Shown here in pieces: positions 12,171 through 21,681 of a stretch of 64,000 bases of DNA (positions are counted from its first letter, which is position 1; every line of letters starts with the position of its first letter). A program made the position numbers and the translations under genes. Origin of the DNA: Klebsiella sp. WP3-W18-ESBL-02. Lineage in GTDB: Bacteria > Pseudomonadota > Gammaproteobacteria > Enterobacterales > Enterobacteriaceae. Location: positions 5,096,025 to 5,160,024 of the forward strand of contig NZ_AP021972.1 in NCBI RefSeq assembly GCF_014168815.1. Reading direction: 5' to 3'. Under the pieces are notes generated by a model that did no database searches, had not been told where the DNA came from, and saw only the letters and a list, made by a program, of their open reading frames with translations.

Positions 12171-13559
12171 ATGACTGAAAAGAAAGCGCGGAGTATGGCC
12201 GGGCTACCGTGGATAGCCGCGATGGCCTTCTTTATGCAGGCGCTGGACGCCACCATTCTGAATACGGCGCTTCCCGCCATTGCGCATAGCCTCAACCGTT
12301 CACCGCTGGCGATGCAGTCGGCAATCATCAGCTATACCCTTACCGTGGCCATGCTTATCCCGGTGAGCGGCTGGCTGGCCGATCGTTTTGGTACCCGACG
12401 TATCTTTATGCTTGCGGTTAGCCTGTTCACGCTCGGTTCACTCGCCTGCGCGCTTTCCTCCTCGCTCGGTGAGCTGGTTGTTTTCCGCGTAATCCAGGGC
12501 ATCGGTGGCGCGATGATGATGCCCGTTGCCCGTCTGGCTCTCCTGCGCGCCTACCCGCGTAGCGAACTGCTGCCGGTGCTCAACTTTGTCACGATGCCTG
12601 GGTTAATTGGGCCAATTCTCGGCCCAGTGCTTGGCGGCGTGTTCGTCACCTGGGCTAGTTGGCACTGGATATTCCTGATTAACATTCCGATCGGCGTCGT
12701 CGGCATGCTGTACGCCCGTAAATATATGCCGAACTTCACCACGCCACGGCGGCGTTTCGATCTGGCCGGATTCCTGCTGTTTGGGCTGAGCCTGGTACTG
12801 TTCTCTATCGGCATGGAACTGCTAGGCGAGCAGATTGTGTCGGGGTGGGTTGCGTTGATGGTCGTGTTGTTCAGCTTGATTCTGCTGCTGGCCTATATCC
12901 GCCACGCGCGTCGTCACCCGACGCCGCTCATCTCGCTGGGCCTGTTTAAAACGCGCACCTTTTCTGTCGGCATCGCCGGTAACCTGGCCACCCGCCTGGG
13001 GACCGGCTGCGTACCGTTCCTGATGCCGCTGATGCTGCAAGTCGGGTTTGGCTACCCAGCGCTGATTGCCGGCTGCATGATGGCGCCAACGGCCATCGGC
13101 TCAATTATTGCAAAATCGACGGTCACTCAGGTGCTACGCCGTTTAGGCTATCGGAAAACGCTGGTAGGGGTGACATTATTCATCGGCCTGATGATTGCGC
13201 AGTTCTCGCTGCAGTCGCCATCCATGCCGGTATGGCTACTGATCCTGCCGCTGTTCGTGCTGGGGATGGCCATGTCGACGCAGTTCACCTCAATGAACAC
13301 CATCACGCTTGCCGACCTCACGGATGACAACGCCAGCGGCGGCAACAGCCTGCTGGCGGTGACACAGCAGCTATCAATCAGCTTAGGCGTCGCCATCAGC
13401 GCCGCGGTGCTTCGCTCCTACCAGAGCATGGTGGATTCGACGATCGATCAGTTCCACTACACCTTTATCACCATGGGCGTGATTACGGCAGTTTCAGCGC
13501 TGATGTTTATGCTGCTGCGGCCGAAGGATGGCCGCAACCTGATAAAAGAAAAGCATTAG
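12171..13559 (+). CDS. hsrA: MFS multidrug-type transporter HsrA (YieO)
   Basis: A 462-residue major facilitator of the DHA2 (14-helix) drug:H+ antiporter type; E. coli HsrA is 475. The N-terminal segment SMAGLPWIAAMAFFMQALDA and motif A (GWLADRFGTRRIF) after helix 2 are clear. The natural substrate is not known; E. coli overexpression affects homocysteine-related phenotypes. It ends two bases before the convergent rbsR, and no obvious terminator separates them. Confidence 0.94.
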   Translation: MTEKKARSMAGLPWIAAMAFFMQALDATILNTALPAIAHSLNRSPLAMQSAIISYTLTVAMLIPVSGWLADRFGTRRIFMLAVSLFTLGSLACALSSSLGELVVFRVIQGIGGAMMMPVARLALLRAYPRSELLPVLNFVTMPGLIGPILGPVLGGVFVTWASWHWIFLINIPIGVVGMLYARKYMPNFTTPRRRFDLAGFLLFGLSLVLFSIGMELLGEQIVSGWVALMVVLFSLILLLAYIRHARRHPTPLISLGLFKTRTFSVGIAGNLATRLGTGCVPFLMPLMLQVGFGYPALIAGCMMAPTAIGSIIAKSTVTQVLRRLGYRKTLVGVTLFIGLMIAQFSLQSPSMPVWLLILPLFVLGMAMSTQFTSMNTITLADLTDDNASGGNSLLAVTQQLSISLGVAISAAVLRSYQSMVDSTIDQFHYTFITMGVITAVSALMFMLLRPKDGRNLIKEKH

Positions 13560-13561
13560 TC

Positions 13562-14554
13562 TCAGACCGAGCCTCGCACCACCAGCTCGGGCGTCAGCTG
13601 CATACGCTGCTGTTTTTGCCCGGGCTGCGTGATACGGTGAATGAGTACATCTATCGCCAGCTCGCCCAGTTCATCTTTGGGTTGATGAATAGTGGTCAGC
13701 GGCGGCGTCATATAGCGCGCCAGTTCGATATCGTCATAACCGATTACCGCCATATCCTGAGGAATGCGCAGTCCGGCCTGATACAGCGCCTGATAAGCAC
13801 CCACCGCCATCGCATCGTTGCCGACGAAGACCGCATCCGGACGTTCAGGATGCGCCAGCAGTTTCTGCATCGCGTCAAAGCCGCCGCCAAACTCGAAGTT
13901 GCTGGTAATTTCATAGCCGTCCGGGATCGGCAACTGCGCGTTATGCATCGCTTCCCGATACCCTTCCAGACGCAGCCGCGCCGGCGTTTTATCCAACGGA
14001 CCGGCAATACAGGCAATTCGCGTATGCCCGCGCGCGATAAGGTAGCGGGTGGCCATGTCGCCGCCCAACAGCGAATTATCCTGAATCAGATCGCTGTCGC
14101 CGTCGAACGGCGCCCAGTCCATCATGACAGAAGGAATCGAAGGGTAGCGCTGCATAATCTCCAGCGACGGCTGGTGCGTTTCGGTACACAGCAATAGCAG
14201 CCCGTCGACGCGCTTTTGCATCAGCGTCTCCAGGTTGCGATTCATTCGCTGTTCATCACCTTCGGTATTGCACAGTACCAGGCTATAGCCGCGCTCAAAG
14301 CAGCTGCGCTCCACGCCGCGTACCAGTTCAGAATAGAACGGGTTGGTACTGGCAGTGATTAGCATGCCAATGGTATGGGTCTGATTTAGCTTGAGGCTGC
14401 GCGCCAGCGCCGACGGCGCGTAGTTCAGTTCTTTAATCGCCGCATCAACTTTCTCAGTAATGGCATCGCTGACAAACCGATCTTTATTAATAACGTGAGA
14501 TACCGTGGAGGTGGAAACGCCCGCCAGGCGAGCAACATCCTTCATCGTGGCCAA
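13562..14554 (-). CDS. rbsR: Ribose operon repressor RbsR (LacI family)
   Basis: 330 residues. The LacI-type HTH is at 1-25 (MATMKDVARLAGVSTSTVSHVIN) with the hinge helix ALARSLK near 50, followed by a periplasmic-binding-protein-like core that senses ribose. It represses rbsDACBK through GAAACGTTTC palindromes seen upstream of rbsD. It is the last gene of the operon, three bases after rbsK. Confidence 0.97.
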   Translation of the reverse strand: MATMKDVARLAGVSTSTVSHVINKDRFVSDAITEKVDAAIKELNYAPSALARSLKLNQTHTIGMLITASTNPFYSELVRGVERSCFERGYSLVLCNTEGDEQRMNRNLETLMQKRVDGLLLLCTETHQPSLEIMQRYPSIPSVMMDWAPFDGDSDLIQDNSLLGGDMATRYLIARGHTRIACIAGPLDKTPARLRLEGYREAMHNAQLPIPDGYEITSNFEFGGGFDAMQKLLAHPERPDAVFVGNDAMAVGAYQALYQAGLRIPQDMAVIGYDDIELARYMTPPLTTIHQPKDELGELAIDVLIHRITQPGQKQQRMQLTPELVVRGSV

Positions 14555-14557
14555 GCG

Positions 14558-15487
14558 TTACCCCTGCTGACGTAAAAATTCGTCGATCTCTTCACGCCAG
14601 GGCACAGAAGGCTGCGCGCCTTTACGCGTTACGGCAATGGCCGCTGCCGCATGTGCAAAGCGCAACGCCTCGGCCAGCGGCGTGTTTTCCAGCAGCGCGG
14701 TCATCAGAGCACCGTTGAAGGTATCACCCGCAGCAATGGTATCAATGGCCTGGACCTTAAAGCCCGGCACGCGACGGCCTTCACCCTTAACGCTGGCCCA
14801 AACGCCACGGCTGCCAAGGGTAATAATCACCGTATCGATGCCCTTGTTGTGCAGCACCTGTGCAGCCTTCGCGGCATCGTCATCGTTTTCAACCCGCACG
14901 CCCGTCAGCTTCTCAGCCTCGGTTTCGTTCGGCGTAATAATATCCACCAGCGACAGCAGCGCATCCGGCAACGCACGTGCCGGGGCCGGGTTTAATACCA
15001 CGGTAGTCTGGTTCTGGTGGGCTATCTGCGCGGCCAGCAGTACGCTGTCCAGCGGGGATTCGAGCTGCATCAGCAGCGCATTCGCATTGGCAATACGTTC
15101 ACGCTGTGCTTCCACCAACGCAGTAGACAGCGCCGCGTTGGCACCGGCGTGAATACCAATGACGTTCTCGCCTTCGCCGTTAACGAAGATCAGCGCGACC
15201 CCGGTAGATTCGCCGCTAATGGCGCTCACCGGTGCAACATCAATGCGATCGGTGACGAGCTGCTTACGGATACGTTCGCCAATATCGTCATCGCCGGTAC
15301 AGGCGATAAACGCGATATCAGCACCGCTGCGCCCGGCTGCAACCGCCTGATTTGCGCCTTTGCCGCCAAAAGCAACCTGATAATGGCTACCGGTGACGGT
15401 TTCGCCAGGCAGGGGGAAAGATTCAAGATTGAGAATGTGATCGGCATTGATGCTGCCAAGGACGACGAGTTTGCCTGCGGTTTTCAT
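14558..15487 (-). CDS. rbsK: Ribokinase
   Basis: 309-residue PfkB-family kinase that phosphorylates ribose to ribose 5-phosphate in the cytosol. Signature 1 is GGKGANQAVAAGRSGAD (about 41-57); the catalytic Asp is in signature 2, DTIAAGDTFNGAL (about 249-261), with the anion hole GAGD-like AAGD. It is separated from rbsB by a 111-base gap holding two strong hairpins. Confidence 0.97.
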   Translation of the reverse strand: MKTAGKLVVLGSINADHILNLESFPLPGETVTGSHYQVAFGGKGANQAVAAGRSGADIAFIACTGDDDIGERIRKQLVTDRIDVAPVSAISGESTGVALIFVNGEGENVIGIHAGANAALSTALVEAQRERIANANALLMQLESPLDSVLLAAQIAHQNQTTVVLNPAPARALPDALLSLVDIITPNETEAEKLTGVRVENDDDAAKAAQVLHNKGIDTVIITLGSRGVWASVKGEGRRVPGFKVQAIDTIAAGDTFNGALMTALLENTPLAEALRFAHAAAAIAVTRKGAQPSVPWREEIDEFLRQQG

Positions 15488-15504
15488 TTTCAGAGTGTCC
15501 GGTA

Positions 15505-15585
15505 AGATGCGCCACCGGCATCCCGGTGGCGCGTGCCCTGCTTTTCTTTATTGATGTTGTCCCTCAGGCTTCTGGAGCCTGAATC
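15505..15585 (-). other. Two stem-loops between rbsB and rbsK
   Basis: A perfect 10-bp stem GCGCCACCGG / CCGGTGGCGC (15509-15532) and a second hairpin CAGGCT / AGCCTG (15565-15581, extended by T/A pairs). Neither is followed by a U-run on the minus strand, so they are more likely 3' stabilisers of the upstream rbsDACB mRNA than full terminators. That would favour high RbsB relative to RbsK. Confidence 0.6.
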
Positions 15586-15598
15586 GCATTCGCGTTTA

Positions 15599-16489
15599 TT
15601 ACTGCTTAATTACCAGCTTCAGGTCAACAGGATATTTTGCCTGTACCTTTTCGCCTTTCAGCACTTTGTCAGCGGTTTCAACGCCTTTAGCACCGATCTG
15701 GTCCGGTAACTGAGCGATAGTTGCCGCCAGTTTACCGTCGTTAACGGCCTTTTCACCGTCCGGAGTACCGTCAAAGCCCACCACCATCACATCGGACTTA
15801 CCGGCTGTTTGCAGCGCACGCAGTGCACCCAGCGCCATTTCATCGTTCTGTGCGAACACGGCTTTCACATCCGGGTGAGCAGTCAGCAGGTTCTGCATCA
15901 CGTTCAGACCTTTAGTACGGTCAAAGTCAGCCGGCTGGCTGGCCAGTACATTAAATTTGTGAGCAGCAACGGCCTGCTGGAAGCCTTCGCCGCGTTCACG
16001 CGCTGCTGAGGTCCCGGCAATGCCCTGCAGTTCGATAACTTTGGCGCCTTCACCGGCTTTCTTCGCGATGTAATCCCCAGCAATTTTACCGCCCAGAACG
16101 TTATCAGAAGCGATATGGCTCACGACTTCACCTTTAGACGCTACGCGGTCCAGGGTGATGACCGGGATTTTAGCCTGGTTAGCCATCTTGATGGCGTTAC
16201 CCACGGCATCGGAATCAGTCGGGTTGATCAGCAGAATTTTGGTACCGCGAACCGTTAAATCCTGAACGTTAGCCAGCTCTTTCGCCGGGTTGTTCTGCGA
16301 GTCCAGAACCACCAGGTTGTAACCCAGTTTGTCGGCTTCTTTCTGCGCGCCATCCTTCAGGGAGACGAAGAACGGGTTATTCAGGGTAGAGATAACCAGC
16401 GCGATAGTATCTTTCGCCATCGCGTTCGCACTGACGGTGGCGCTCAGCGCAACCGCGGAAACCAGGGTAGCCAGTTTTTTCATGTTCAT
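15599..16489 (-). CDS. rbsB: Ribose-binding periplasmic protein
   Basis: 296 residues with a signal peptide (MNMKKLATLVSAVALSATVS, cut after AMA). Mature protein begins KDTIALVISTLNNPFF, the start of a type I sugar-binding fold. It delivers ribose to RbsC and to the chemoreceptor Trg. Almost identical to E. coli RbsB along its length. It follows rbsC by 27 bases. Confidence 0.98.
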   Translation of the reverse strand: MNMKKLATLVSAVALSATVSANAMAKDTIALVISTLNNPFFVSLKDGAQKEADKLGYNLVVLDSQNNPAKELANVQDLTVRGTKILLINPTDSDAVGNAIKMANQAKIPVITLDRVASKGEVVSHIASDNVLGGKIAGDYIAKKAGEGAKVIELQGIAGTSAARERGEGFQQAVAAHKFNVLASQPADFDRTKGLNVMQNLLTAHPDVKAVFAQNDEMALGALRALQTAGKSDVMVVGFDGTPDGEKAVNDGKLAATIAQLPDQIGAKGVETADKVLKGEKVQAKYPVDLKLVIKQ

Positions 16490-16516
16490 ATTTAAGATGT
16501 CCTGTAGTGTCGTTAG

Positions 16517-17482
16517 TTACTGCTTTTTGTTGTCCACCAGCACCGCCAGCAAAATCACGACTGCTTTAACGATCATCTGGTAATAAGAAGAAACACCTAA
16601 CAAATTCAAACCGTTGTTCAAGAAACCAAGAATCAGCGCACCGATAAGCGTGCCGACGATACGACCTTTACCACCCGCCAGGCTGGTCCCCCCCAGCACC
16701 ACCGCCGCAATGGCATCCAGCTCATAGCCGGTACCTGCCGTCGGTTGCGCAGAGGAGAGACGCGCCACTTCGATAATCCCCGCCAGCGCCGACAGCAGCC
16801 CGCACAGAGAGTAGACGATAATTTTGACTTTGTTGACGCTGATGCCGGAAAGACGCGTTGCTGCTTCGTTACCGCCTAGCGCATAGATGTAACGGCCCAG
16901 GCGGGTATGGTGCAGCATGTACCACGCGGCCAGGAAAACAATCGCCATGATCCACACCGGCGTCGGTATCCCCAGCGGACGGCCAATACCGAACCAGCCA
17001 AAGATATCGGCGTTATCGGTAAACCCGGTGTTCACCGGGCTGCCGTTGGTGTACACCATGGTCACCCCGCGCAGCAGCAGCATCATCACGAGGGTGGCGA
17101 TAAACGCCTGTACGCGCCCTTTTGCAACAATAACGCCGGTAACGGCCCCGATTGCGGCACCCAATGCGAGTGCGGCAGCAACCGCCACCAGCGCATTGAC
17201 TTCAATGCCGACAATCGACGCGGCGACCGCGCCGGTCAACGCCAGCAGCGAACCGACGGACAGGTCGATCCCCGACGTTAAAATGACCAGCGTCATCCCG
17301 ACCGCCATGATCGCGTTCACGGAGGTTTGCTGCAGGATGTTGAACAGGTTATTGACGGTAAAAAAGTTCGGACTCATGGTCGACACAATCGCTATCAGCA
17401 CCAGCAGGGCAATCAGCGATTTTTGCTCCAGCAGCCATGCTTTAGTGAAATAGCGGCGACCCGCCACAGACTGGGTTGTCAT
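16517..17482 (-). CDS. rbsC: Ribose ABC transporter permease
   Basis: 321-residue inner-membrane permease with about ten hydrophobic segments, of the AraH/RbsC family. The GIDLSVGSLLALTGA segment near residue 70 and the conserved ABC-contact stretch GRYIYALGGNEAATRLSGI near 190 are present. It forms the channel with two RbsA ATPase subunits. rbsA ends five bases upstream. Confidence 0.97.
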   Translation of the reverse strand: MTTQSVAGRRYFTKAWLLEQKSLIALLVLIAIVSTMSPNFFTVNNLFNILQQTSVNAIMAVGMTLVILTSGIDLSVGSLLALTGAVAASIVGIEVNALVAVAAALALGAAIGAVTGVIVAKGRVQAFIATLVMMLLLRGVTMVYTNGSPVNTGFTDNADIFGWFGIGRPLGIPTPVWIMAIVFLAAWYMLHHTRLGRYIYALGGNEAATRLSGISVNKVKIIVYSLCGLLSALAGIIEVARLSSAQPTAGTGYELDAIAAVVLGGTSLAGGKGRIVGTLIGALILGFLNNGLNLLGVSSYYQMIVKAVVILLAVLVDNKKQ

Positions 17483-17487
17483 CTTTT

Positions 17488-18993
17488 TTACTCCTGGTTC
17501 ACGCGGTTAAGCTTGCCCACAGCGGCAGCCATTAATACTTCCTGGGTGGCCTGCTCGCGTGAAAACTCACCGCCGAGATGCCCTTCATGCATCACAATAA
17601 TGCGATCGCTCATCCCCAATACTTCCGGCATCTCGGACGAGACCAGAATGATGCTCAGACCGTCGGCCTTGAATTGGTTGATCAGCTGATAAATCTCTTT
17701 CTTTGCCCCCACGTCGACGCCGCGCGTCGGCTCATCGAGGATCAGCACTTTCGGGCGAGTCATCAGACCGCGCGCAATCGCTACTTTTTGCTGGTTACCG
17801 CCGGAAAGCAGACCGATAGCCTGTTCCATCGAAGGGGTCTTCACGTTGAACAGACGGATAAAATCACCGACCGCCTGCTGCTCATCTTTATGCTTCAGGC
17901 CGCCGCCGGCGCGGCTGAAATAGCGCAGCGCGGTCAGCGACATGTTCTCTTTCACCGACATGCCCAGCACTAAACCATCGCGCTTACGGTCTTCGGAGAT
18001 GTAGACAATGCCGTTGGCCAAGCCATCCTGCGGCGAGCGCGTGACCACCTCATGGCCGTCGAGGGTGACGTAACCACTGGTGCGCGGCAGCGCGCCATAC
18101 AGCACCTTCATTAATTCGGTACGCCCTGCGCCCATCAGGCCGGCAACGCCAAGAATTTCACCTTTACGCAGCGTAAAAGAAACGCCGTCCACGCCAGGGC
18201 CGCACAGCGCATCGACCTTCAGGCGGATCTCACCCGGCTCTTTATCCAGATGCGGGTACTGATCTTCGAGCTTACGTCCTACCATCATTTCAATCAGACG
18301 GTCTTCATCAAGGCTTGCCACTTCACGCTCGGCAATAAACTGCCCGTCACGGAAGACCGTAACGTCGTCGCAAATCTCGAAAATCTCTTTCATGCGGTGA
18401 GAAATATAGACAATGCCGCGCCCCTGCGATTTCAGCTCGCGGATCACGCGGAACAGGGACTCAGTTTCGGTATCGGTCAACGCATCGGTGGGTTCATCCA
18501 TGATGATGACCCTGGACTCAAAGCTCAGCACCTTGGCGATCTCTACCATCTGCTGATCGCCGATGGAGAGGTCCCCGACCAGACGGTCGCTCTTAAAGCG
18601 CAGGTTTAGCTTCGCCAGCAGGACGTCCGCTTCCGCATACATCTTCTTCCAGTCGATTTTGCCAAAGCGGTTCACGAACTCACGGCCGAGGAATATGTTC
18701 TCGGCAATCGTGAGCTGTGGGATCAGGTTCAGCTCCTGGTGAATGATGCCGATACCGGCTTCCTGCGAGGATTTCGGGCCGTTGAAGGTGGTATCTTTAC
18801 CTAACCACAGAAGGGAACCTGCATCGCGGGTGTAGATCCCGGTCAGCACCTTCATCATGGTCGATTTACCAGCGCCGTTTTCGCCCACCAGCGCCATCAC
18901 GCGACCGGCATAGACGTTTAGCGCGGCGCCGGAAAGGGCCTTCACGCCTGGGAACGATTTATCGATCCCTTTGAGTTGTAAGAGTGCGTCCAT
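17488..18993 (-). CDS. rbsA: Ribose ABC transporter ATP-binding protein (duplicated ABC domains)
   Basis: 501 residues with two ABC domains. The first has Walker A GENGAGKST (about 38-46) and signature LSIGDQQ; the second has a degenerate Walker A (GLMGAGRTE) but an intact LSGGNQQK signature and Walker B LILDEP, typical of sugar importers. I chose ATG 18993 (MDALLQLKGIDKSF) over an in-frame upstream ATG at 19038, which would lie inside rbsD and extend the protein by 15 residues beyond the family. Confidence 0.97.
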   Translation of the reverse strand: MDALLQLKGIDKSFPGVKALSGAALNVYAGRVMALVGENGAGKSTMMKVLTGIYTRDAGSLLWLGKDTTFNGPKSSQEAGIGIIHQELNLIPQLTIAENIFLGREFVNRFGKIDWKKMYAEADVLLAKLNLRFKSDRLVGDLSIGDQQMVEIAKVLSFESRVIIMDEPTDALTDTETESLFRVIRELKSQGRGIVYISHRMKEIFEICDDVTVFRDGQFIAEREVASLDEDRLIEMMVGRKLEDQYPHLDKEPGEIRLKVDALCGPGVDGVSFTLRKGEILGVAGLMGAGRTELMKVLYGALPRTSGYVTLDGHEVVTRSPQDGLANGIVYISEDRKRDGLVLGMSVKENMSLTALRYFSRAGGGLKHKDEQQAVGDFIRLFNVKTPSMEQAIGLLSGGNQQKVAIARGLMTRPKVLILDEPTRGVDVGAKKEIYQLINQFKADGLSIILVSSEMPEVLGMSDRIIVMHEGHLGGEFSREQATQEVLMAAAVGKLNRVNQE

Positions 18994-19000
18994 GATGGCC

Positions 19001-19420
19001 TCAGAAGGTGACGCCAGCACAGAGAATGATATTCGCATACGGGGAACATTCCCCGCTGCGAATCACCGCCTGACTGTCTGCGGTTTGTTGTTTGAACTGC
19101 TCATGCGAGACGTAACGAACGTCAATGCGATTTCCCTGGTGTTGCTGCAGCTGCTCAAGGTGTTTGAGCAACGCTTCGTGGAGCTGCGGATTATGCTGTT
19201 GAATTTCCGCGGCGAGAATGGCGGCCTCGACCTGCATCTCCTGCGTCACCACGCCCAGCACCTGCATAAAGGTGGGAACGCCCTGGGTGAGCGCCATATC
19301 AATGCGCGCCGTGCTGCGAGGGATAGGTAAACCCGCATCGCACACCACCAGCGTATCGGTATGACCCAGACGGGAAATGACCGATGAGATTTCAGAATTG
19401 AGTACCGTACCTTTCTTCAT
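19001..19420 (-). CDS. rbsD: D-ribose pyranase
   Basis: 139 residues, family length. It interconverts beta-pyranose and beta-furanose forms of ribose so that ribokinase can use it. Catalytic His20 lies in SRLGHTDTLVVCDAGLP, the conserved N-terminal region; the C-terminal YANIILCAGV is conserved. First gene of the rbs operon, seven bases before rbsA. Confidence 0.97.
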   Translation of the reverse strand: MKKGTVLNSEISSVISRLGHTDTLVVCDAGLPIPRSTARIDMALTQGVPTFMQVLGVVTQEMQVEAAILAAEIQQHNPQLHEALLKHLEQLQQHQGNRIDVRYVSHEQFKQQTADSQAVIRSGECSPYANIILCAGVTF

Positions 19421-19438
19421 TTATTTTCTGGCTCCACT

Positions 19439-19531
19439 AGCGAAACGTTTCGCTGTTATCAGTGTAGTCTTAAGAACGTGCAGAAAACCATCGGCAGGTT
19501 ATAGAAATGTGATCGCCATCGAAACGTTTCG
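19439..19531 (-). promoter_or_regulatory. rbs operon control region with two RbsR palindromes
   Basis: Operator 1 is a perfect 16-base palindrome, AGCGAAACGTTTCGCT, at 19439-19454, about 20 bases upstream of the rbsD start. Operator 2 is CGAAACGTTTCG at 19520-19531, 79 bases further upstream (centre to centre). A half-conserved CRP-like site (TGTGA-N6-TCGAA) overlaps operator 2 at 19508-19523. The placement suggests ribose-relieved repression, possibly with looping, and cAMP activation. Operator 1 is the known E. coli arrangement; operator 2 is my observation. Confidence 0.75.
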
Positions 19532-19550
19532 CGAACAATGAGAAAGGGAT

Positions 19551-19586
19551 AAAAAAACGCCCTCCGTCAAAATGAGGGAGGGCGTT
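19551..19586 (-). terminator. kup terminator
   Basis: A perfect 10-bp stem AACGCCCTCC / GGAGGGCGTT (19556-19586) followed on the minus strand by seven U residues, just downstream of kup. It insulates the rbs promoter region. Confidence 0.9.
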
Positions 19587-19593
19587 GATAGTG

Positions 19594-21462
19594 TTAGATT
19601 TCGACCTGGGTGCCCAGTTCGATAACGCGGTTCGGCGGGATCTCGAACTGATCCGGCGCGCGCAGCGCATTGCGTTGCAACAGCAGGTACAGCTTGCCGC
19701 GCAGGCGCAGGTACCACGGACGCTTGCCGACAATCAGCGACTCATGCGACATAAAGAAGGAGGTTTCCATCATCCGGCAGCTTAAGCCTTCCAGGCCGCA
19801 GCGGTGGAACACCTCTTCCACGTTCGGCGTCTCACGCCAGCCGTAGCTGGCTACCACGCGCCAGAAGGTCGGTGAGAGCTGTTCAATCTGCACGCGCCTA
19901 ACGTTGTGCACGTACGGCGCATCTTCGGTGCGCAGCGTCAGCAGGATAACCCGCTCGTGCAGCACCTTGTTATGCTTGAGGTTATGCAGCATAGCAAACG
20001 GGATCACGTTGAGCGCACGAGACATATACACCGCGGTGCCCGGCACACGTACCGGCGGTGATTTCTCCAGTGAGGCGATCATGGCCTCCAGGGAGTTACC
20101 GTGTTCATGCATCCGACGCAGCAGGCGGAAACGCTCGCTTTTCCAGGTGGTCATGATGGTGAACATGATCAGCGCCAGGCTCAGCGGCAGCCAACCGCCG
20201 GAGACGATTTTATCGAGATTCGCCGAGAACAGCGGAATGTCGATGCACATAAACGCCACGAACAGCAGCGCCACAAAGAACTTATTCCAGCGCCAGTTCT
20301 TCCGCGCCACCGTGGTGAACAGAATCGTCGTCAGAACCATGGTCCCCGTAACCGCAATACCGTACGCCGCCGCCAGGTTTGAGGAGTGCTCAAAGCTGAC
20401 GATCACCACCACCACCGAGATATAAAGCAGCCAGTTGATAAACGGGATATAAATCTGGCCGGACTCCATTTCCGAGGTGTGAATAATGCGCATCGGTGAC
20501 AGATACCCCAGGCGCACCGCCTGGCGAGTCAGCGAGAAGACCCCGGAGATAACCGCCTGAGAGGCGATAACCGTCGCCAATGCGGCAATCACCAGCATCG
20601 GAATCAGCGCCCAATCAGGGGCCAGCAGGAAGAACGGGTTCTTAATGGCTTCCGGGTGTTTTAACAACAGCGCGCCCTGACCAAAGTAGTTCAATACCAG
20701 CGAAGGCAGCACCACCGAGAACCAGGCCAGGCGAATCGGTAATTTCCCGAAGTGACCCATGTCGGCATACAGCGCCTCCACGCCGGTGATCGACAGCACC
20801 ACCGCGCCCAGCGCCACGAAAGAAACGGTTTTGTATTGCAGGAAGAAGTTCACCGCCCAGTAAGGGTTAAGGGCATGCAGGACCTCAGGGTTTGCAATAA
20901 TGCTCCGCGCGCCCAATACCGCCAGCAGCAGGAACCAGATAAGCATAATGGGCGCAAACAGTTTGCCGACCATGCTGGTACCGTGCTTCTGGATCGCAAA
21001 AAGCAGCGTCAGAACAATAATCGAAATGGGGACAATCCAGGTATCGAGCGTGGGGGCGATAATTTCCAGCCCTTCAATCGCCGACATCACCGAGATAGCC
21101 GGGGTAATGACCACTTCGCCATAGAAGAAGCTTCCCCCAATGAGTCCAAGGATCACCAGGATGGATGTCGTCTTCGCAGAGGTGTTACGCCCGGCCAGTG
21201 ACATCAGCGTGAGGATCCCGCCTTCGCCGGCGTTGTCCGCCCGCATCACGAAGGTAATGTATTTGAGTGAAACCGTAAAAACGAGCAGCCAGAAAATTAA
21301 TGACAGAAAGCCAAAAACCGCGTCACGTTCGACGCCAAAACCAAACTGCCCAGACAAACATTCACGAAGCGTATAAAGAGGGCTGGTACCAATATCGCCG
21401 TATACCACGCCAATTGCAGCGAGTGTAATCGCTGATAAAGATTGTTTCTTATCAGTGCTCAT
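19594..21462 (-). CDS. kup: Low-affinity potassium uptake protein Kup (TrkD)
   Basis: 622 residues, as in E. coli. The family signature GVVYGDIGTSPLYTLRECL lies near residue 17, followed by about 12 membrane helices to residue ~440 and a cytoplasmic C-terminal domain. It imports K+ (and Cs+) with H+, chiefly at low pH. It has its own terminator and is divergent from ravA across a 219-base gap. Confidence 0.97.
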   Translation of the reverse strand: MSTDKKQSLSAITLAAIGVVYGDIGTSPLYTLRECLSGQFGFGVERDAVFGFLSLIFWLLVFTVSLKYITFVMRADNAGEGGILTLMSLAGRNTSAKTTSILVILGLIGGSFFYGEVVITPAISVMSAIEGLEIIAPTLDTWIVPISIIVLTLLFAIQKHGTSMVGKLFAPIMLIWFLLLAVLGARSIIANPEVLHALNPYWAVNFFLQYKTVSFVALGAVVLSITGVEALYADMGHFGKLPIRLAWFSVVLPSLVLNYFGQGALLLKHPEAIKNPFFLLAPDWALIPMLVIAALATVIASQAVISGVFSLTRQAVRLGYLSPMRIIHTSEMESGQIYIPFINWLLYISVVVVIVSFEHSSNLAAAYGIAVTGTMVLTTILFTTVARKNWRWNKFFVALLFVAFMCIDIPLFSANLDKIVSGGWLPLSLALIMFTIMTTWKSERFRLLRRMHEHGNSLEAMIASLEKSPPVRVPGTAVYMSRALNVIPFAMLHNLKHNKVLHERVILLTLRTEDAPYVHNVRRVQIEQLSPTFWRVVASYGWRETPNVEEVFHRCGLEGLSCRMMETSFFMSHESLIVGKRPWYLRLRGKLYLLLQRNALRAPDQFEIPPNRVIELGTQVEI

Positions 21463-21681
21463 AGACTAGTCTTTCGTTTTTGAAACAAATGTGTGCCTAG
21501 TCCCTTGGCCCACGAAAAGCGCACAGTATGCACGATTAACGCCAAAATCGTACCCCTTAATCACATCATATTAACCTGCCTCAAGAAATTGCGAGGTAGT
21601 ATTGAGGCTATTCACCTAAAGACTTAAACGTCTATACTCAGCCAGTTAGCTGATTAAACGGCGAAAGGACGCAAGTTAATT

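Noticed and set aside
18993..19038. Longer rbsA start at 19038
   Set aside because: Would extend 15 residues into rbsD beyond the family length; ATG 18993 gives the conserved N-terminus.
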